Shown in pieces: positions 33,425-42,287 of a stretch of DNA of 64,000 nucleotides (positions within the stretch are counted from its first letter, which is position 1; each line of letters begins with the position of its first letter). This DNA is from Tistlia consotensis USBA 355. Its GTDB lineage: Bacteria > Pseudomonadota > Alphaproteobacteria > Kiloniellales > DSM-21159. A model generated the notes under the pieces. It saw only the letters and a program-made list of their open reading frames with translations. It did no database searches and was not told where the DNA came from. Location of the stretch: NCBI RefSeq assembly GCF_900177295.1, contig NZ_FWZX01000031.1:1-64000 (forward strand), read 5' to 3'. The position numbers and the translations under genes are program-made.

Positions 33425-34872
33425 GCAGCCTGCCCGAGGACGCCGCGCCGGCCGCCGCTCCGGGCGCGGGGAACGACGGCGGCCCGGGCGGGGGGCCGGG
33501 CGGGCCGACCAACGTCGGCCGGCTGCCGCGGCCGGATGCGCAGTCGGTCGTCTTCTCGGTCTTCCTGCAGCTCGAGCGCCAGGCGCGACATGCCCAGAGC
33601 GCCGATTCCCTGCGCTTCGTGCTGGTCAACGAGACGCGGCGCCTGCTGCCCTATCGCCAGGCGATCTTCGCGACCGGCAGCGAAGGCGGCGGCTTTCGCG
33701 TCGAATCGGTGTCGGGTGTCGCCGTGCCGGATCGCTCGGCGCCCTACCTGCGCTGGCTGGAGCGGGTCTTCGCCTGGTGCGGCCGCAACGGCCGGCTGGC
33801 CGAGGCCGGCCGGCTGGCTCCGGAGGACCTGCCTGCCGCGGAGCGCGACGAATGGCAGGAGTGGAGCGCGCCGGAGGCGCTGCTCTGCCCCTTCAAGGCG
33901 CCCGACGGCGCGGTCGTCGGCCTGCTCTGGCTGGTCCGCGACCAGCCCTGGGCCGACGGCGAGCGGGTCCTCGCCGAGCAGCTCGCCGACGCCTACGCTC
34001 ATGCCTGGCTGGCGAAGGCGGGCCGCGGCCGGCTGCGCCGGAGCAGCCATCGGCTGCGCTGGCTGGCGCTGGTCGTGCCGCTGCTGCTGCTCGGCGCCCT
34101 GGCGATCCCGGTGCCGCAGTCGGTGCTGGCGCCAGCCGAGGTCGTGCCGCACGAGCCGACGGTGGTCGCAGCACCCCTCGACGGCGTGGTCGAGAGCTTC
34201 TCGGTGCAGCCGAACGAGGCGGTCGCGGCCGGCGCGCCGCTGTTCCGCCTCGACGACACCAAGCTGCGCAGCGAGCGCGACGTCGCGGCGCGCAGCCTGG
34301 AGGTCGCCGAGGCCGAGCTGCGCCGGGCCCGCCAGGGCGCCTTCACCGACCGCGAGAGCAGTGCGCAGGTCGCCCTGATGGAGGCGCGGGTGCGGCTGCG
34401 CCAGGCCGAGCTGGCCAACGCGGAGGCACGGCTGGCGCGCGTCGCGGTGACCGCGCCGAGCGCCGGGGTCGCGGTGTTCGGCGATCCCAACGACTGGATC
34501 GGCCGGCCGGTGCAGACCGGCGAGCGGATCCTGCAGATCGCCGACCCGGACAGCGTCGAGCTGCGCATCGACCTGCCGGTCGATTCGGCGATCGCGCTGC
34601 CCGACGGCGCCGAGGTCGAGCTGTTCCTCGACGCCGATCCGCTGCGGCCGCTCGCCGCGACCCTGGTGCGCGCCAGCTACGAGGCCGAGCCGAGCAGCCG
34701 CAACAGCCTGGCCTATCGCCTGATCGCGCGCTTCGACCCGGAGGCGGCGGGGTGGGCCGCGCCGCGGATCGGCCTGCACGGCACGGCGAAGGTCTTCGGC
34801 AGGACCGTGCCGCTGGCGCTCTATCTGTTCCGGCGGCCGATCTCGTCGCTGCGCCAGACCCTGGGGTTCTAG
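33421..34872 (+). CDS. HlyD family adaptor with N-terminal GAF-like cytoplasmic domain
   Basis: A 483-residue protein in three parts. A Gly/Pro-rich start is followed by residues about 40-190 resembling a GAF-like sensing domain (FVLVNETRRLLPYRQAIFAT and PFKAPDGAVVGLLWLVRDQP). One transmembrane helix follows (WLALVVPLLLLGALAIPVP, about 215-235). The HlyD periplasmic part then contains PTVVAAPLDGVVESFSVQPN and VAVTAPSAGVAVFGDPNDW. The start is GTG 33421, overlapping the previous stop. Adaptors with GAF-like heads accompany M50 proteins such as the next gene, and together they are proposed here to handle export of small or collar-domain proteins. Confidence 0.82.
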   Translation: MSSLPEDAAPAAAPGAGNDGGPGGGPGGPTNVGRLPRPDAQSVVFSVFLQLERQARHAQSADSLRFVLVNETRRLLPYRQAIFATGSEGGGFRVESVSGVAVPDRSAPYLRWLERVFAWCGRNGRLAEAGRLAPEDLPAAERDEWQEWSAPEALLCPFKAPDGAVVGLLWLVRDQPWADGERVLAEQLADAYAHAWLAKAGRGRLRRSSHRLRWLALVVPLLLLGALAIPVPQSVLAPAEVVPHEPTVVAAPLDGVVESFSVQPNEAVAAGAPLFRLDDTKLRSERDVAARSLEVAEAELRRARQGAFTDRESSAQVALMEARVRLRQAELANAEARLARVAVTAPSAGVAVFGDPNDWIGRPVQTGERILQIADPDSVELRIDLPVDSAIALPDGAEVELFLDADPLRPLAATLVRASYEAEPSSRNSLAYRLIARFDPEAAGWAAPRIGLHGTAKVFGRTVPLALYLFRRPISSLRQTLGF

Positions 34873-34883
34873 GAGCGGCGTCG

Positions 34884-37016
34884 ATGAGCGACTTGCTCGC
34901 GATCCTGCCGCCGCTGCGCGACGACCTGCGGCTCTACGAGGCGCCGCCGGACGTCAACGGCTGGCCGACCTGGACGCTCTACGACCCGGTCCGCGGGCGC
35001 TATTTCCGCCTGGGCCAGGCGGCCTTCCGGCTGCTCGCGCAGTGGCGGCTCGGCGAGGCCGCGCGCGTGCTCGAGCGGGCCAATGCCGACTGCACCATCG
35101 CGACCTCGGCGCGCGACCTGGTGCAGCTGCTGCGCTTCCTGCGCGCCAACAGCCTGCTGGCCGAGGAAGGCGAGGACGCGCGGGCCTCGCTGGAGAGCCA
35201 GAAGGCGGCGATGCGCGAGGGGCCGGTCACCTGGCTGCTGCACAACTACCTGTTCCTGCGCATCCCGCTGATCCGGCCGGACCGCCTCCTGGCCCTGACC
35301 TTGCCGCTGATCCGGCCGCTGATGACCGCCTGGTTCATCCGCCTGACCCTGGTCGTCGGCGCGCTCGGGCTGCTGCTGGTGCTGCGCCAGTGGGACGCGT
35401 TCCGGGCGACGGCGATCGACCACTTCACCTGGGACGGCATCACCGGCTTCGCCGCCACCCTGGTCGCGGTCAAGGTCCTGCACGAGTTCGGCCACGGCTG
35501 GCAGGCGCGGCGCTTCGGCGTGCCGGTGCGCTCCCAGGGCGTCGCCTTCATCGTGCTCTGGCCGGTGCTCTACAGCGACACGACCGACGCCTGGCGCCTG
35601 GTCTCGCGGCGCCAGCGCCTGCTGATCGGCGCCGGCGGCATGCTGGTCGAGCTGACCCTGGCCTGCTGGGCGACCCTGGCCTGGAGCTTCCTGCCCGAGG
35701 GCTACCTGCGCTCGGCCGCCTTCATGGTCGCGACCGTGACCTGGATCTCCTCGCTGGCGATCAATCTCAACCCGCTGATGCGCTTCGACGGCTACTACCT
35801 GACGAGCGACCTGCTGGGCATCGAGAACCTGCAGGCGCGCAGCTTCGCGCTGGCGCGCTGGCGCCTGCGCGAGCTGCTGTTCGGACACGGCGCGCCGCCG
35901 CCCGAGCACTTCCGCCCGCTGGTCCGCGAGCGCGTGCTGCTGTTCGGCTACGCGACCTGGGTCTACCGCTTCTTCCTGTTCACCGGCATCGCTGCCGTCG
36001 TCTTCCACCTGTTCTTCAAGCCGCTCGGACCGATGCTGGCCTTCGTCGAGATCTGGTGGTTCGTCTGGCGCCCGGTGCAGCGCGAGCTGGCCGCCTGGTG
36101 GCAGCTGCGCGAGCGCATCCGGCTGCGGCCGGGCCTGGCCCTGGGCCTGCTCGCCCTGGGCGGCGGGCTCTGGCTGCTGGCCACGCCCTGGCAGAGCTAC
36201 CTGCACCTGCCGGCGGTCCTGCAGGCCGAGCGCTACACGGCGCTCTATCCCCCGCACCCGGCCCGCATCGCCCGGATCCTCCACCGCGACGGCGACCGGG
36301 TCGAGGCCGGGGCTCTGCTGTTCCAGCTCGAATCGCCCGATCTCGACTTCCAGCTCGAGCAGACGCGCCAGGAGCTGAGCCTGACCCAGGCGCTGCTGCA
36401 GCGCACCGCCGCCGACCCGGAGACCCTGGCCCGCGCCGGCGTGCTGGAGAGCCAGCTCGCCAGCCAGCTGACCGAGGCGCGCGGCCTGTCGGAGACGCGC
36501 GAGCGCCTCGCGATCCGGGCACCCTTCGCCGGGCGCCTCGTCGACCTGCCGCCGGGCCTGCGCGAGGGCCTCTGGGTTGCGCCGAACCAGCCGATCGGGC
36601 GGCTCGTCGATCCCTCGATCGGCCGGGTGCGGGCCTATGCGACCGGCCCGGACCTGCCGCGCCTGCAGGTCGGTGCGACCGGCCGCTTCCTGCCCGAGGA
36701 TCCGGGCGAGGCCGCGATCCCCGTCGTCGTCGAATCCGTCGAGACGGTCGGCGTGCGCAGCCTGGAGGGCGGCTATCTGAGCCAGCAGCAGGGCGGGCCG
36801 ATCGAGACCGAGACCGACGCCCGTGGGCGCGTCGTGCCGAGCCATACCCTCTACCGCGTGCTGCTGCGACCGCTCGCCGACGGGCAGGGTAGGGGCGCCG
36901 GGGCACCGGACCGGGTGCTGCGCGGCAGCGTCTCGCTGCAGGCCGAGGCGACCTCGCCGCTGGCCCGGCTGTGGCGCAACGCCGTCGCCGTGGTGATCCG
37001 TGAATCCGGCTTCTGA
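34884..37016 (+). CDS. M50 family membrane metalloprotease fused to HlyD-like domain
   Basis: A 710-residue membrane protein. The N-terminal about 110 residues resemble a PqqD-like winged helix (WTLYDPVRGRYFRLGQAAFRLL). The site-2-protease core has HEFGH (H200, E201, H204) in LHEFGHGWQARRFGVPVRSQ and the partner NLNPLMRFDGYYL with D302. Six or more hydrophobic segments lie between about 145 and 450. The last 250 residues are a HlyD-like lipoyl/hairpin domain (ARIARILHRDGDRVEAGALL; RAPFAGRLVDLPPG). The layout matches 'putative peptide zinc metalloprotease' proteins of the YydH type. It lies 11 bases after the GAF-HlyD gene and overlaps the GNAT gene by 17 bases. Confidence 0.86.
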   Translation: MSDLLAILPPLRDDLRLYEAPPDVNGWPTWTLYDPVRGRYFRLGQAAFRLLAQWRLGEAARVLERANADCTIATSARDLVQLLRFLRANSLLAEEGEDARASLESQKAAMREGPVTWLLHNYLFLRIPLIRPDRLLALTLPLIRPLMTAWFIRLTLVVGALGLLLVLRQWDAFRATAIDHFTWDGITGFAATLVAVKVLHEFGHGWQARRFGVPVRSQGVAFIVLWPVLYSDTTDAWRLVSRRQRLLIGAGGMLVELTLACWATLAWSFLPEGYLRSAAFMVATVTWISSLAINLNPLMRFDGYYLTSDLLGIENLQARSFALARWRLRELLFGHGAPPPEHFRPLVRERVLLFGYATWVYRFFLFTGIAAVVFHLFFKPLGPMLAFVEIWWFVWRPVQRELAAWWQLRERIRLRPGLALGLLALGGGLWLLATPWQSYLHLPAVLQAERYTALYPPHPARIARILHRDGDRVEAGALLFQLESPDLDFQLEQTRQELSLTQALLQRTAADPETLARAGVLESQLASQLTEARGLSETRERLAIRAPFAGRLVDLPPGLREGLWVAPNQPIGRLVDPSIGRVRAYATGPDLPRLQVGATGRFLPEDPGEAAIPVVVESVETVGVRSLEGGYLSQQQGGPIETETDARGRVVPSHTLYRVLLRPLADGQGRGAGAPDRVLRGSVSLQAEATSPLARLWRNAVAVVIRESGF

Positions 37017-37527
37017 GGCCGGGATCCCGCTCGGCGGCGGCATCCGGCTGCGGCCTCAGCGCCCGGAGGATGCCGCCTTCCTGTGCCGGCTGTTCGCCGA
37101 GAGCCACGGCGCCGCGCTGCTGCTGGTGCCGCTCGGAGAGGCGGAAATGCGCGCCCTGGTGGAGCACCAGGCGGAGCTGCACGAGATGGCCCTCGATTCG
37201 GGCGTACCCGGCGCACGGCGCTGGATCGTCGAGCGGGAGGGCCGGCCGGTCGGCCGGCTGGTCGAGGGGCCGCGCGACGGCGGCCGCTATCTGGCCGACG
37301 TCGCGCTGCTCGCCGAGGCGCGCGGGCTGGGGATCGGCACGCGTCTCGTCCGATGGCTGCAGGCGGGCACCGCCGGGCGGGCGCTGACCCTCAAGGCACG
37401 GCGCAACGGCCGCGCGCTCGCGCTCTACCGGCGATTGGGCTTCGAGATCGTCGGCGACGAGGGCGGGCTGCTGGTCGAGCTGCGCTGGCGGCCTGCCGGG
37501 GCGGCGGCGAAGGGGCCTACTGCATGA
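37000..37527 (+). CDS. GNAT family N-acetyltransferase
   Basis: A 175-residue acetyltransferase. The acetyl-CoA loop is seen in LADVALLAEARGLGIGTRLVRWL (Arg-Gly-x-Gly-x-Gly/Ala pattern), followed by LTLKARRNGRALALYRRLGFEIVGD, the usual GNAT end. The start is GTG 37000 inside the end of the M50 gene, so it is coupled to that operon. The last 11 bases overlap the convergent DUF6916 gene. The target may be an exported protein or peptide of the cluster, which is inference. Confidence 0.85.
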   Translation: MNPASEAGIPLGGGIRLRPQRPEDAAFLCRLFAESHGAALLLVPLGEAEMRALVEHQAELHEMALDSGVPGARRWIVEREGRPVGRLVEGPRDGGRYLADVALLAEARGLGIGTRLVRWLQAGTAGRALTLKARRNGRALALYRRLGFEIVGDEGGLLVELRWRPAGAAAKGPTA

Positions 37528-37834
37528 TCGCTTCGTAGAACATGCCGGTGCCGAGCGCACCGCCCTGTTCCATGGTCACCGGCACCATGAAGATGCCCTC
37601 GATCAGGCCGAGGCGCGGGTCGCGCAGGTTGTAGAGGTTCTGCGGTACCGGCCGTTCCGGGGGGCCGCGGAACAGCAGGATGAAGGGCTCGCGGGTCGCG
37701 CCGGCGTGGATCGGTCGCCTGGTGTGCTTGACCTCGACCAGCAGCAGCTCGAGCTTGCCGCCGGCCCCCTCCAGGGCGAAGCGCTCGCCCTCGCGCCCCT
37801 TGAACTGCTCGACCTTCAGGTTTCCGAGCATCAT
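37517..37834 (-). CDS. DUF6916 family protein
   Basis: A 105-residue soluble protein with mainly beta content: LGNLKVEQFKGREGERFALE, LELLLVEVKHTRRP, REPFILLFRGPPERPVPQNL and a variable EQGG-containing end. I recall this family (DUF6916) as a usual neighbour of phage-collar-domain proteins of the microcystin-dependent-protein type, which is the case here. No function is known. An ATG pair at 37834/37831 gives two possible starts. It is last of three minus-strand genes and overlaps the GNAT gene end by 11 bases. Confidence 0.7.
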   Translation of the reverse strand: MMLGNLKVEQFKGREGERFALEGAGGKLELLLVEVKHTRRPIHAGATREPFILLFRGPPERPVPQNLYNLRDPRLGLIEGIFMVPVTMEQGGALGTGMFYEAIMQ

Positions 37835-37873
37835 GCGCTCTTCCGTCCCGCCTCTGTTTGTCGATCCGCTCCG

Positions 37874-38458
37874 TCAGTTGCGCGACGGGTAGATGCCTTC
37901 CAATGCGAAGATGAACTGGATCGCCTGCAGCGGCTGCACGACCGAGAAGGATCGGCCGCCGCCGGTGTCGCCGAGGGTGATAGTGCCGGAGATCGAGCCG
38001 CCGAACAGGGTCGTCACGCCGTCCGGCTCGCCGTAGATGTTCGGCAGGTCGGAGACGCCGCGTTGCGCGATCTGTGCCGGCACCAGCACCATGTCCGGGG
38101 TGCCCTCGCTCGCCGGGTCGGCCGAAGCGGGGCGAATGGCCACGAGATTGTGGGCGGGGAGGTGGTTGTGCGTCGGCATCTCCCTGACCGTCAGGGTGAC
38201 CGACTCCTGGCCCGTCTTGCTGCCCTGCGCATGGAACGACGTGCCGGAACTCTGACCCGCGGCGACCGGCGAACGGTTGCGCAGGTCGGGAAGCTGAAAG
38301 GTCGTGCGTCCGTCGCCGCCGTAGATCGTCCCGATCAGGGAGAAGACGGCGGTGAACTGGGAGATGGCCAGCAGCTGACCGGCACAGAGGGTCCACTGTC
38401 GCGGTGCCCAGGTCGGGCCCCAGGCGGAAATCATCGAGATCATCGGTTGAGCGGCCAT
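37874..38458 (-). CDS. Phage tail collar domain protein (microcystin-dependent protein family)
   Basis: A 194-residue protein. The collar domain is clear: WGPTWAPRQWTLCAGQLLAI, then SLIGTIYGGDGRTTFQLPDL with RNRSPVAAGQ. The middle has EMPTHNHLPAHNL, a His-rich motif of this family. The C-terminus reads VQPLQAIQFIFALEGIYPSRN. The family includes free-standing bacterial proteins outside prophages, as here: no other tail genes are near. No signal peptide is seen. It is a close paralog of the next upstream gene (38583) and part of a three-gene unit with DUF6916. Confidence 0.88.
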   Translation of the reverse strand: MAAQPMISMISAWGPTWAPRQWTLCAGQLLAISQFTAVFSLIGTIYGGDGRTTFQLPDLRNRSPVAAGQSSGTSFHAQGSKTGQESVTLTVREMPTHNHLPAHNLVAIRPASADPASEGTPDMVLVPAQIAQRGVSDLPNIYGEPDGVTTLFGGSISGTITLGDTGGGRSFSVVQPLQAIQFIFALEGIYPSRN

Positions 38459-38582
38459 GGCGGGAAGACCTCTTCAGCTATGGGCGCGGTCGTCGGATGC
38501 CTTGTCCGTCCTGGGTCCGTCCTGGTCGACCAGGACGGCTGGCGCTCGCGGGGCGCGGGATCGGCGCATCCTGTCGACCTCC

Positions 38583-39167
38583 TCAGTTGCGCGAGGGGAA
38601 GATGCCTTCCATCGCGAAGATGTACTGGATCGCCTGTATCGGCTGCACGATCGAGAAGGACTCGCTGGCGCCGGTGTTGCCGATGGCCACCGAGCCGACG
38701 ACGTTGCCGGGGGCCAGCATTGTCGTGCCGTCCGGCGTGCCATAGATGTTCGGCAGGTCGGTGACGCCGCGCTGCGCGATCTGCGCCGGCACCAGCGTCG
38801 GGCCCGGCGTGCCCTCGCTCGCCGGATCGGCCGAGGCCGGATGAGTCACGGTGAGCGACGCCGATGCCACATGGTTGTGCGTCGGCAGCTCGAGCACGGT
38901 CAGGACCTGGCTCTCCGAGCCCAACAGGGCGCCCTGGGGAACGAAGGAGGTACCGGGGCTCTGGCCCGCGGCGACGGGCACCCGGGCGCGCAGGTCCGGC
39001 AGCCGGAAGGTCGTGCGCCCGTCGCCACCGTAGATCGTGCCGATCAGGGAGAAGACGGCGCTGTATTGCGCGATCGACACCAGCTGGCCGGCGCATAGGG
39101 TCCATTGCCGCGGCGCCCAGGTCGGTCCCCAGCCGGAAATGGCAGTCATCAAGGGCTCGAAAGCCAT
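38583..39167 (-). CDS. Phage tail collar domain protein (microcystin-dependent protein family)
   Basis: A 194-residue paralog of the product of 37874-38458, identical in length and about half identical in sequence by eye. The collar region (WGPTWAPRQWTLCAGQLVSI; LIGTIYGGDGRTTFRLPDL) and the end (QPIQAIQYIFAMEGIFPSRN) are the most alike, while the segment after THNH differs. It is the first gene of the minus-strand trio and is separated from the next by 124 bases. The 252-base gap before the tRNA holds its promoter. Shared lack of a signal peptide suggests a special export route or an intracellular job. Confidence 0.88.
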   Translation of the reverse strand: MAFEPLMTAISGWGPTWAPRQWTLCAGQLVSIAQYSAVFSLIGTIYGGDGRTTFRLPDLRARVPVAAGQSPGTSFVPQGALLGSESQVLTVLELPTHNHVASASLTVTHPASADPASEGTPGPTLVPAQIAQRGVTDLPNIYGTPDGTTMLAPGNVVGSVAIGNTGASESFSIVQPIQAIQYIFAMEGIFPSRN

Positions 39168-39419
39168 CGCCTGATCCCCCCTCTGTGCAAGAAGCCTTGC
39201 CCGGACGTTGTCTTGTCGCCTCGGTCCGCACGCCCGGCAGGACGTCCTGAAAGACGATGCCCGACGACCGGCAGATCCAGGATCAGGCTATCGGGAGTTG
39301 CACGGCTCGGCAATCGACGATTTCGTTACGCGGCAAAGTGACTACCGCCGTTGCGAGCGGGCGGCCCGCGCGGCCTTGCCTTTGCCCGGCACCGGCGCTA
39401 TCTCTCGCGCCGCCTCGCG

Positions 39420-39495
39420 GTCCCCATCGTCTAGAGGCCCAGGACATCAGCCTTTCACGCTGAAGACGCGGGTTCGATTCCCGCTGGGGACGCCA
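39420..39495 (+). tRNA. tRNA-Glu (UUC)
   Basis: A 76-base cloverleaf. Acceptor stem GTCCCCA (39420-39426) pairs with TGGGGAC (39485-39491), followed by discriminator G and an encoded CCA (39493-39495). The anticodon stem TCAGC/GCTGA holds loop CTTTCAC with anticodon TTC, so it reads Glu. The T-arm GGGTTCGATTCCC is normal. It lies between the collar gene and the cytochrome cluster, a usual attachment-site location, though no integrase is seen. Confidence 0.96.
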
Positions 39496-39777
39496 TTCCT
39501 GGCAAGCCGCCGAAGGACCCGAGCCGAAATGCCCGAGATTGCGCGCCGGTCGTCTGGCCGGGCGTACGGCTGTCCGCGATTCCCGCCCCCGGCAATGGGG
39601 TACCGGGGCCGGCAGCGGCGCCGGCCGCTCTTCATTCCCTTGCGGGTGGGTGAGGAGGAAGTCGGGCGTCGGAAGTAACAAAAGTAAGACGGGACCAAAA
39701 CGGCGCATGTTCTGCCCTGCGAGAAGCGACTTGATCTGACTCCCGGGACGGTGGCACCTTAAGTCTTCTGGGGGCGT

Positions 39778-42183
39778 TTGGTTCACGATGTGAAGGTTTC
39801 GGCGCGCGAACCTGCGGTGCGATCAGGCACGGGGCGGGGAGGCGTTGGTTTGTTCTATATTCGGGGGATATTCTGCTCGACGCTGGGCAGTCCGCTCCGG
39901 CTGTCAGGGCTTCTCGCCGCCGGCTCGGCCCTGGTCGCCGTGGGCTCGGCCCTGGCCGCCGTGGGCACCCTCGTCGGCGGCCTGTCCCTCGTCGCGGCGG
40001 CCGACACGGAGGCTGCGCCCCCGAGGACCGCGATCCCGGCAGAGGCCGCGATCCCGCGAGAGGGGACTCCGGGGTCGGCGGATCCGCGAGGGGCGGCCCC
40101 GGCGGGCGGCGCCCGGCTTCTGCTGGCCCAGGCCAGCGGGGGCGGCCTGCTCACGGACAGCGGCGACGATCTGCTGACGGACGGTGGCGGAGACGATCTG
40201 CTTTCCGGCGACCAGCCGGCCGGGGACGACGGGCTCCTGCCGGCGACCGGTGCCGGAACTGGCGACGATCTGCTGGGCGGCCAGGGCGGCGGGAACGAAG
40301 GTCAGGGCGGTGCCCAGGGCGGCGGCCTGCTCTCCAACGACCTGACGACCGGCGGTGAGGCAAAGCCGGACAACCTGCTGCAGAACGACCTGCTGGCGCC
40401 GGCCGATACGGGCGCCGCGCCGGGCGAGACGGAGCCGGAGAAGACGCCGGCCCAGATGCATGCCGAGCTCTTCGCCGCCACCGGCGACCTCTATCCCTCG
40501 GCCAACCAGTGCGCCACCTGCCACCCGAGGCAGTACGAGCAGTGGTCGGTCTCGCAGCACGCCTACGCCCAGCTCAGTCCCGTCTACATGGCCATGCAGA
40601 TGGCGATCAACGCCAAGCTCGCGGGCACGGACGGCGACTTCTGCATCCGCTGCCACAACCAGGTCGGCATGAACCTCGGCGAGTCGGTCTACGTCTCGAA
40701 CCTGGACCGCCATCCGACCTCGCGCGAGGGCATCACCTGCGTCGTCTGCCACCGCGTCGCCCACGACTACGGCAAGGTCTCCGGCCGGCTGCCCCTGAAG
40801 CAGGGCGACCTCTTCTCGCCGGTCTACGGCCCGACCGGCGACAGCGAGCTGAAGCGCGTCCTCGCCAGCCCCGAGCAGTACCGCGTCGTCACCAAGCGCG
40901 GCGAGAGCGGGCGCGGCATCCATCAGGATGTGAAGCGCTTCTTCGCCCTGACCAGGCCGACCTTCTGCGGCGCCTGCCACGACGTCACGCTGTTCAACGG
41001 CTTCCGCCTCGAGGAGGCCTTCTCGGAGTACCGCCGCACGGAGTCGGCGGCGACCGGCGTCACCTGCCAGGACTGCCACATGGGCAAGGAGCAGGGGGTC
41101 GCCTCCGGCTACGACGAAGGACCGGCGGCGACGGTCGGCGGCGTGCCGACGCGACCGCGCAAGCTCACCAATCACTACTTCGCCGGCCCGGACTATTCGA
41201 TCGTCCACCCGGGCATCTTTCCGCACAACGTCGAGGCGGCCGCCTTCAAGCCGCTGCGCGACTGGCTTCGGTTCGACGTCGATTCCGGCTGGGGCACCGA
41301 CGCCTTCGAGAACGGCGCCGCGCTCGACCATCCCTATCCCGACGCCTGGCTGGCGATCGACGACCGCTACGACGCGCGCAAGATCCTGGACGAGCAGCAG
41401 CGGCGCCTGGCGTGGGCGCAGCAGCAGCGCCTGGAGGTGCTGCGCAACGGCTTCAAGCTCGGCGAGATCCGGGTCGTCGAGGCGGATGCCGACGGCCTCG
41501 GCTTCCAGGTCGAGGTCCGCAACGGCACCGCGGGCCACGCGGTGCCGACGGGCTTCGACGCCGAGCGGCTGATCTTCCTGGAGGTCGAGGTCAGGGACGC
41601 CGACGGCAAGCTGGTCTACGTCTCCGGCGATCGCGATCCGAACGGCGACGTCCGCGATGCCCATTCGCTCTACGTCCACGACGGCGAGCTGCCGCTCGAC
41701 GAGGACCTGTTCAGCCTGCAGTCCCGCTTCCTGGTGCGCATGCAGCGCGGCGGCGAGCGCGAGGAGGTGCTGGCGCTCAACCACTCCTTCTCGCCGCAGC
41801 CCTTCGTGCGGCCCGAGGCGCGGGCGACGACGATCTACGGCCGGCCGCGCGGTGCCCGCAAGCAGAAGATGACCATCGAGCCGCTCGGCAGCCGGACCGC
41901 CAGCTACCGGGTTCCCGCCGGCAGCCTGAGCGGCGCCGGCCCCTACAGGATCAGCGTGCGCCTGGTCTCGCAGATGGTGCCGGTGAACCTGGTCGCGGCG
42001 ATCCAGGGCGTCGGCTTCGACTACGGCATGAGCTCGAAGCAGGTCGCCGACCGCGTGGTCGCCGGCGCCTCGACGCTCTGGACTCGCGAGGCCACGGTCG
42101 AGATCGAAGGGCGTCCGGAGCGCTCCGCCGCGAGGCCACGGGCCGAGCAGAGCGCCTCCTCCTTGCAGGGAGAGGGACGATAG
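39778..42183 (+). CDS. Pentahaem c-type cytochrome (cytochrome c554-like) with low-complexity linker
   Basis: A predicted 801-residue exported cytochrome. A hydrophobic stretch near residues 45-75 (LVAVGSALAAVGTLVGGLSL) is the likely signal or anchor. Residues about 121-208 are a Gly/Asp/Leu-rich linker with repeated DDLL, NDLL and GGLL. Five CxxCH haem sites follow: CATCH 245, CIRCH 289, CVVCH 321, CGACH 397 and CQDCH 430, with CATCHPRQYEQWSVSQHAYA typical of the cytochrome c554 family. The last 250 residues look like a beta domain (VRNGTAGHAVPTGFDAERLI). It is the first gene of the redox cluster. The start is uncertain: TTG 39778 and GTG 39790 both fit. Confidence 0.85.
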   Translation: MVHDVKVSAREPAVRSGTGRGGVGLFYIRGIFCSTLGSPLRLSGLLAAGSALVAVGSALAAVGTLVGGLSLVAAADTEAAPPRTAIPAEAAIPREGTPGSADPRGAAPAGGARLLLAQASGGGLLTDSGDDLLTDGGGDDLLSGDQPAGDDGLLPATGAGTGDDLLGGQGGGNEGQGGAQGGGLLSNDLTTGGEAKPDNLLQNDLLAPADTGAAPGETEPEKTPAQMHAELFAATGDLYPSANQCATCHPRQYEQWSVSQHAYAQLSPVYMAMQMAINAKLAGTDGDFCIRCHNQVGMNLGESVYVSNLDRHPTSREGITCVVCHRVAHDYGKVSGRLPLKQGDLFSPVYGPTGDSELKRVLASPEQYRVVTKRGESGRGIHQDVKRFFALTRPTFCGACHDVTLFNGFRLEEAFSEYRRTESAATGVTCQDCHMGKEQGVASGYDEGPAATVGGVPTRPRKLTNHYFAGPDYSIVHPGIFPHNVEAAAFKPLRDWLRFDVDSGWGTDAFENGAALDHPYPDAWLAIDDRYDARKILDEQQRRLAWAQQQRLEVLRNGFKLGEIRVVEADADGLGFQVEVRNGTAGHAVPTGFDAERLIFLEVEVRDADGKLVYVSGDRDPNGDVRDAHSLYVHDGELPLDEDLFSLQSRFLVRMQRGGEREEVLALNHSFSPQPFVRPEARATTIYGRPRGARKQKMTIEPLGSRTASYRVPAGSLSGAGPYRISVRLVSQMVPVNLVAAIQGVGFDYGMSSKQVADRVVAGASTLWTREATVEIEGRPERSAARPRAEQSASSLQGEGR

Positions 42184-42287
42184 AGAGCGATCGCGCAGAG
42201 GGGCGGCAAGCCGCAGCAGGCGGCTCGCCCGAGCCGTGGTGGGCGCCGGGCCGGAGGGGCGCTGTCCTGCTGGTCCTGGCCGGCCTG

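Noticed and set aside
37874-39167. Prophage remnant
   Set aside because: Collar-domain proteins alone are not evidence of a prophage. No integrase, capsid, terminase or other tail genes are near, and base composition matches the surroundings.
39420-39495. tRNA-Glu as an attachment site of a genomic island holding the redox cluster
   Set aside because: No integrase and no repeated tRNA 3' end were found in the window, and GC content does not shift, so transfer is not supported.
39731-39735. TTGAT half-site before the pentahaem gene as an FNR/Anr box
   Set aside because: The matching ATCAA half is absent at the required spacing.
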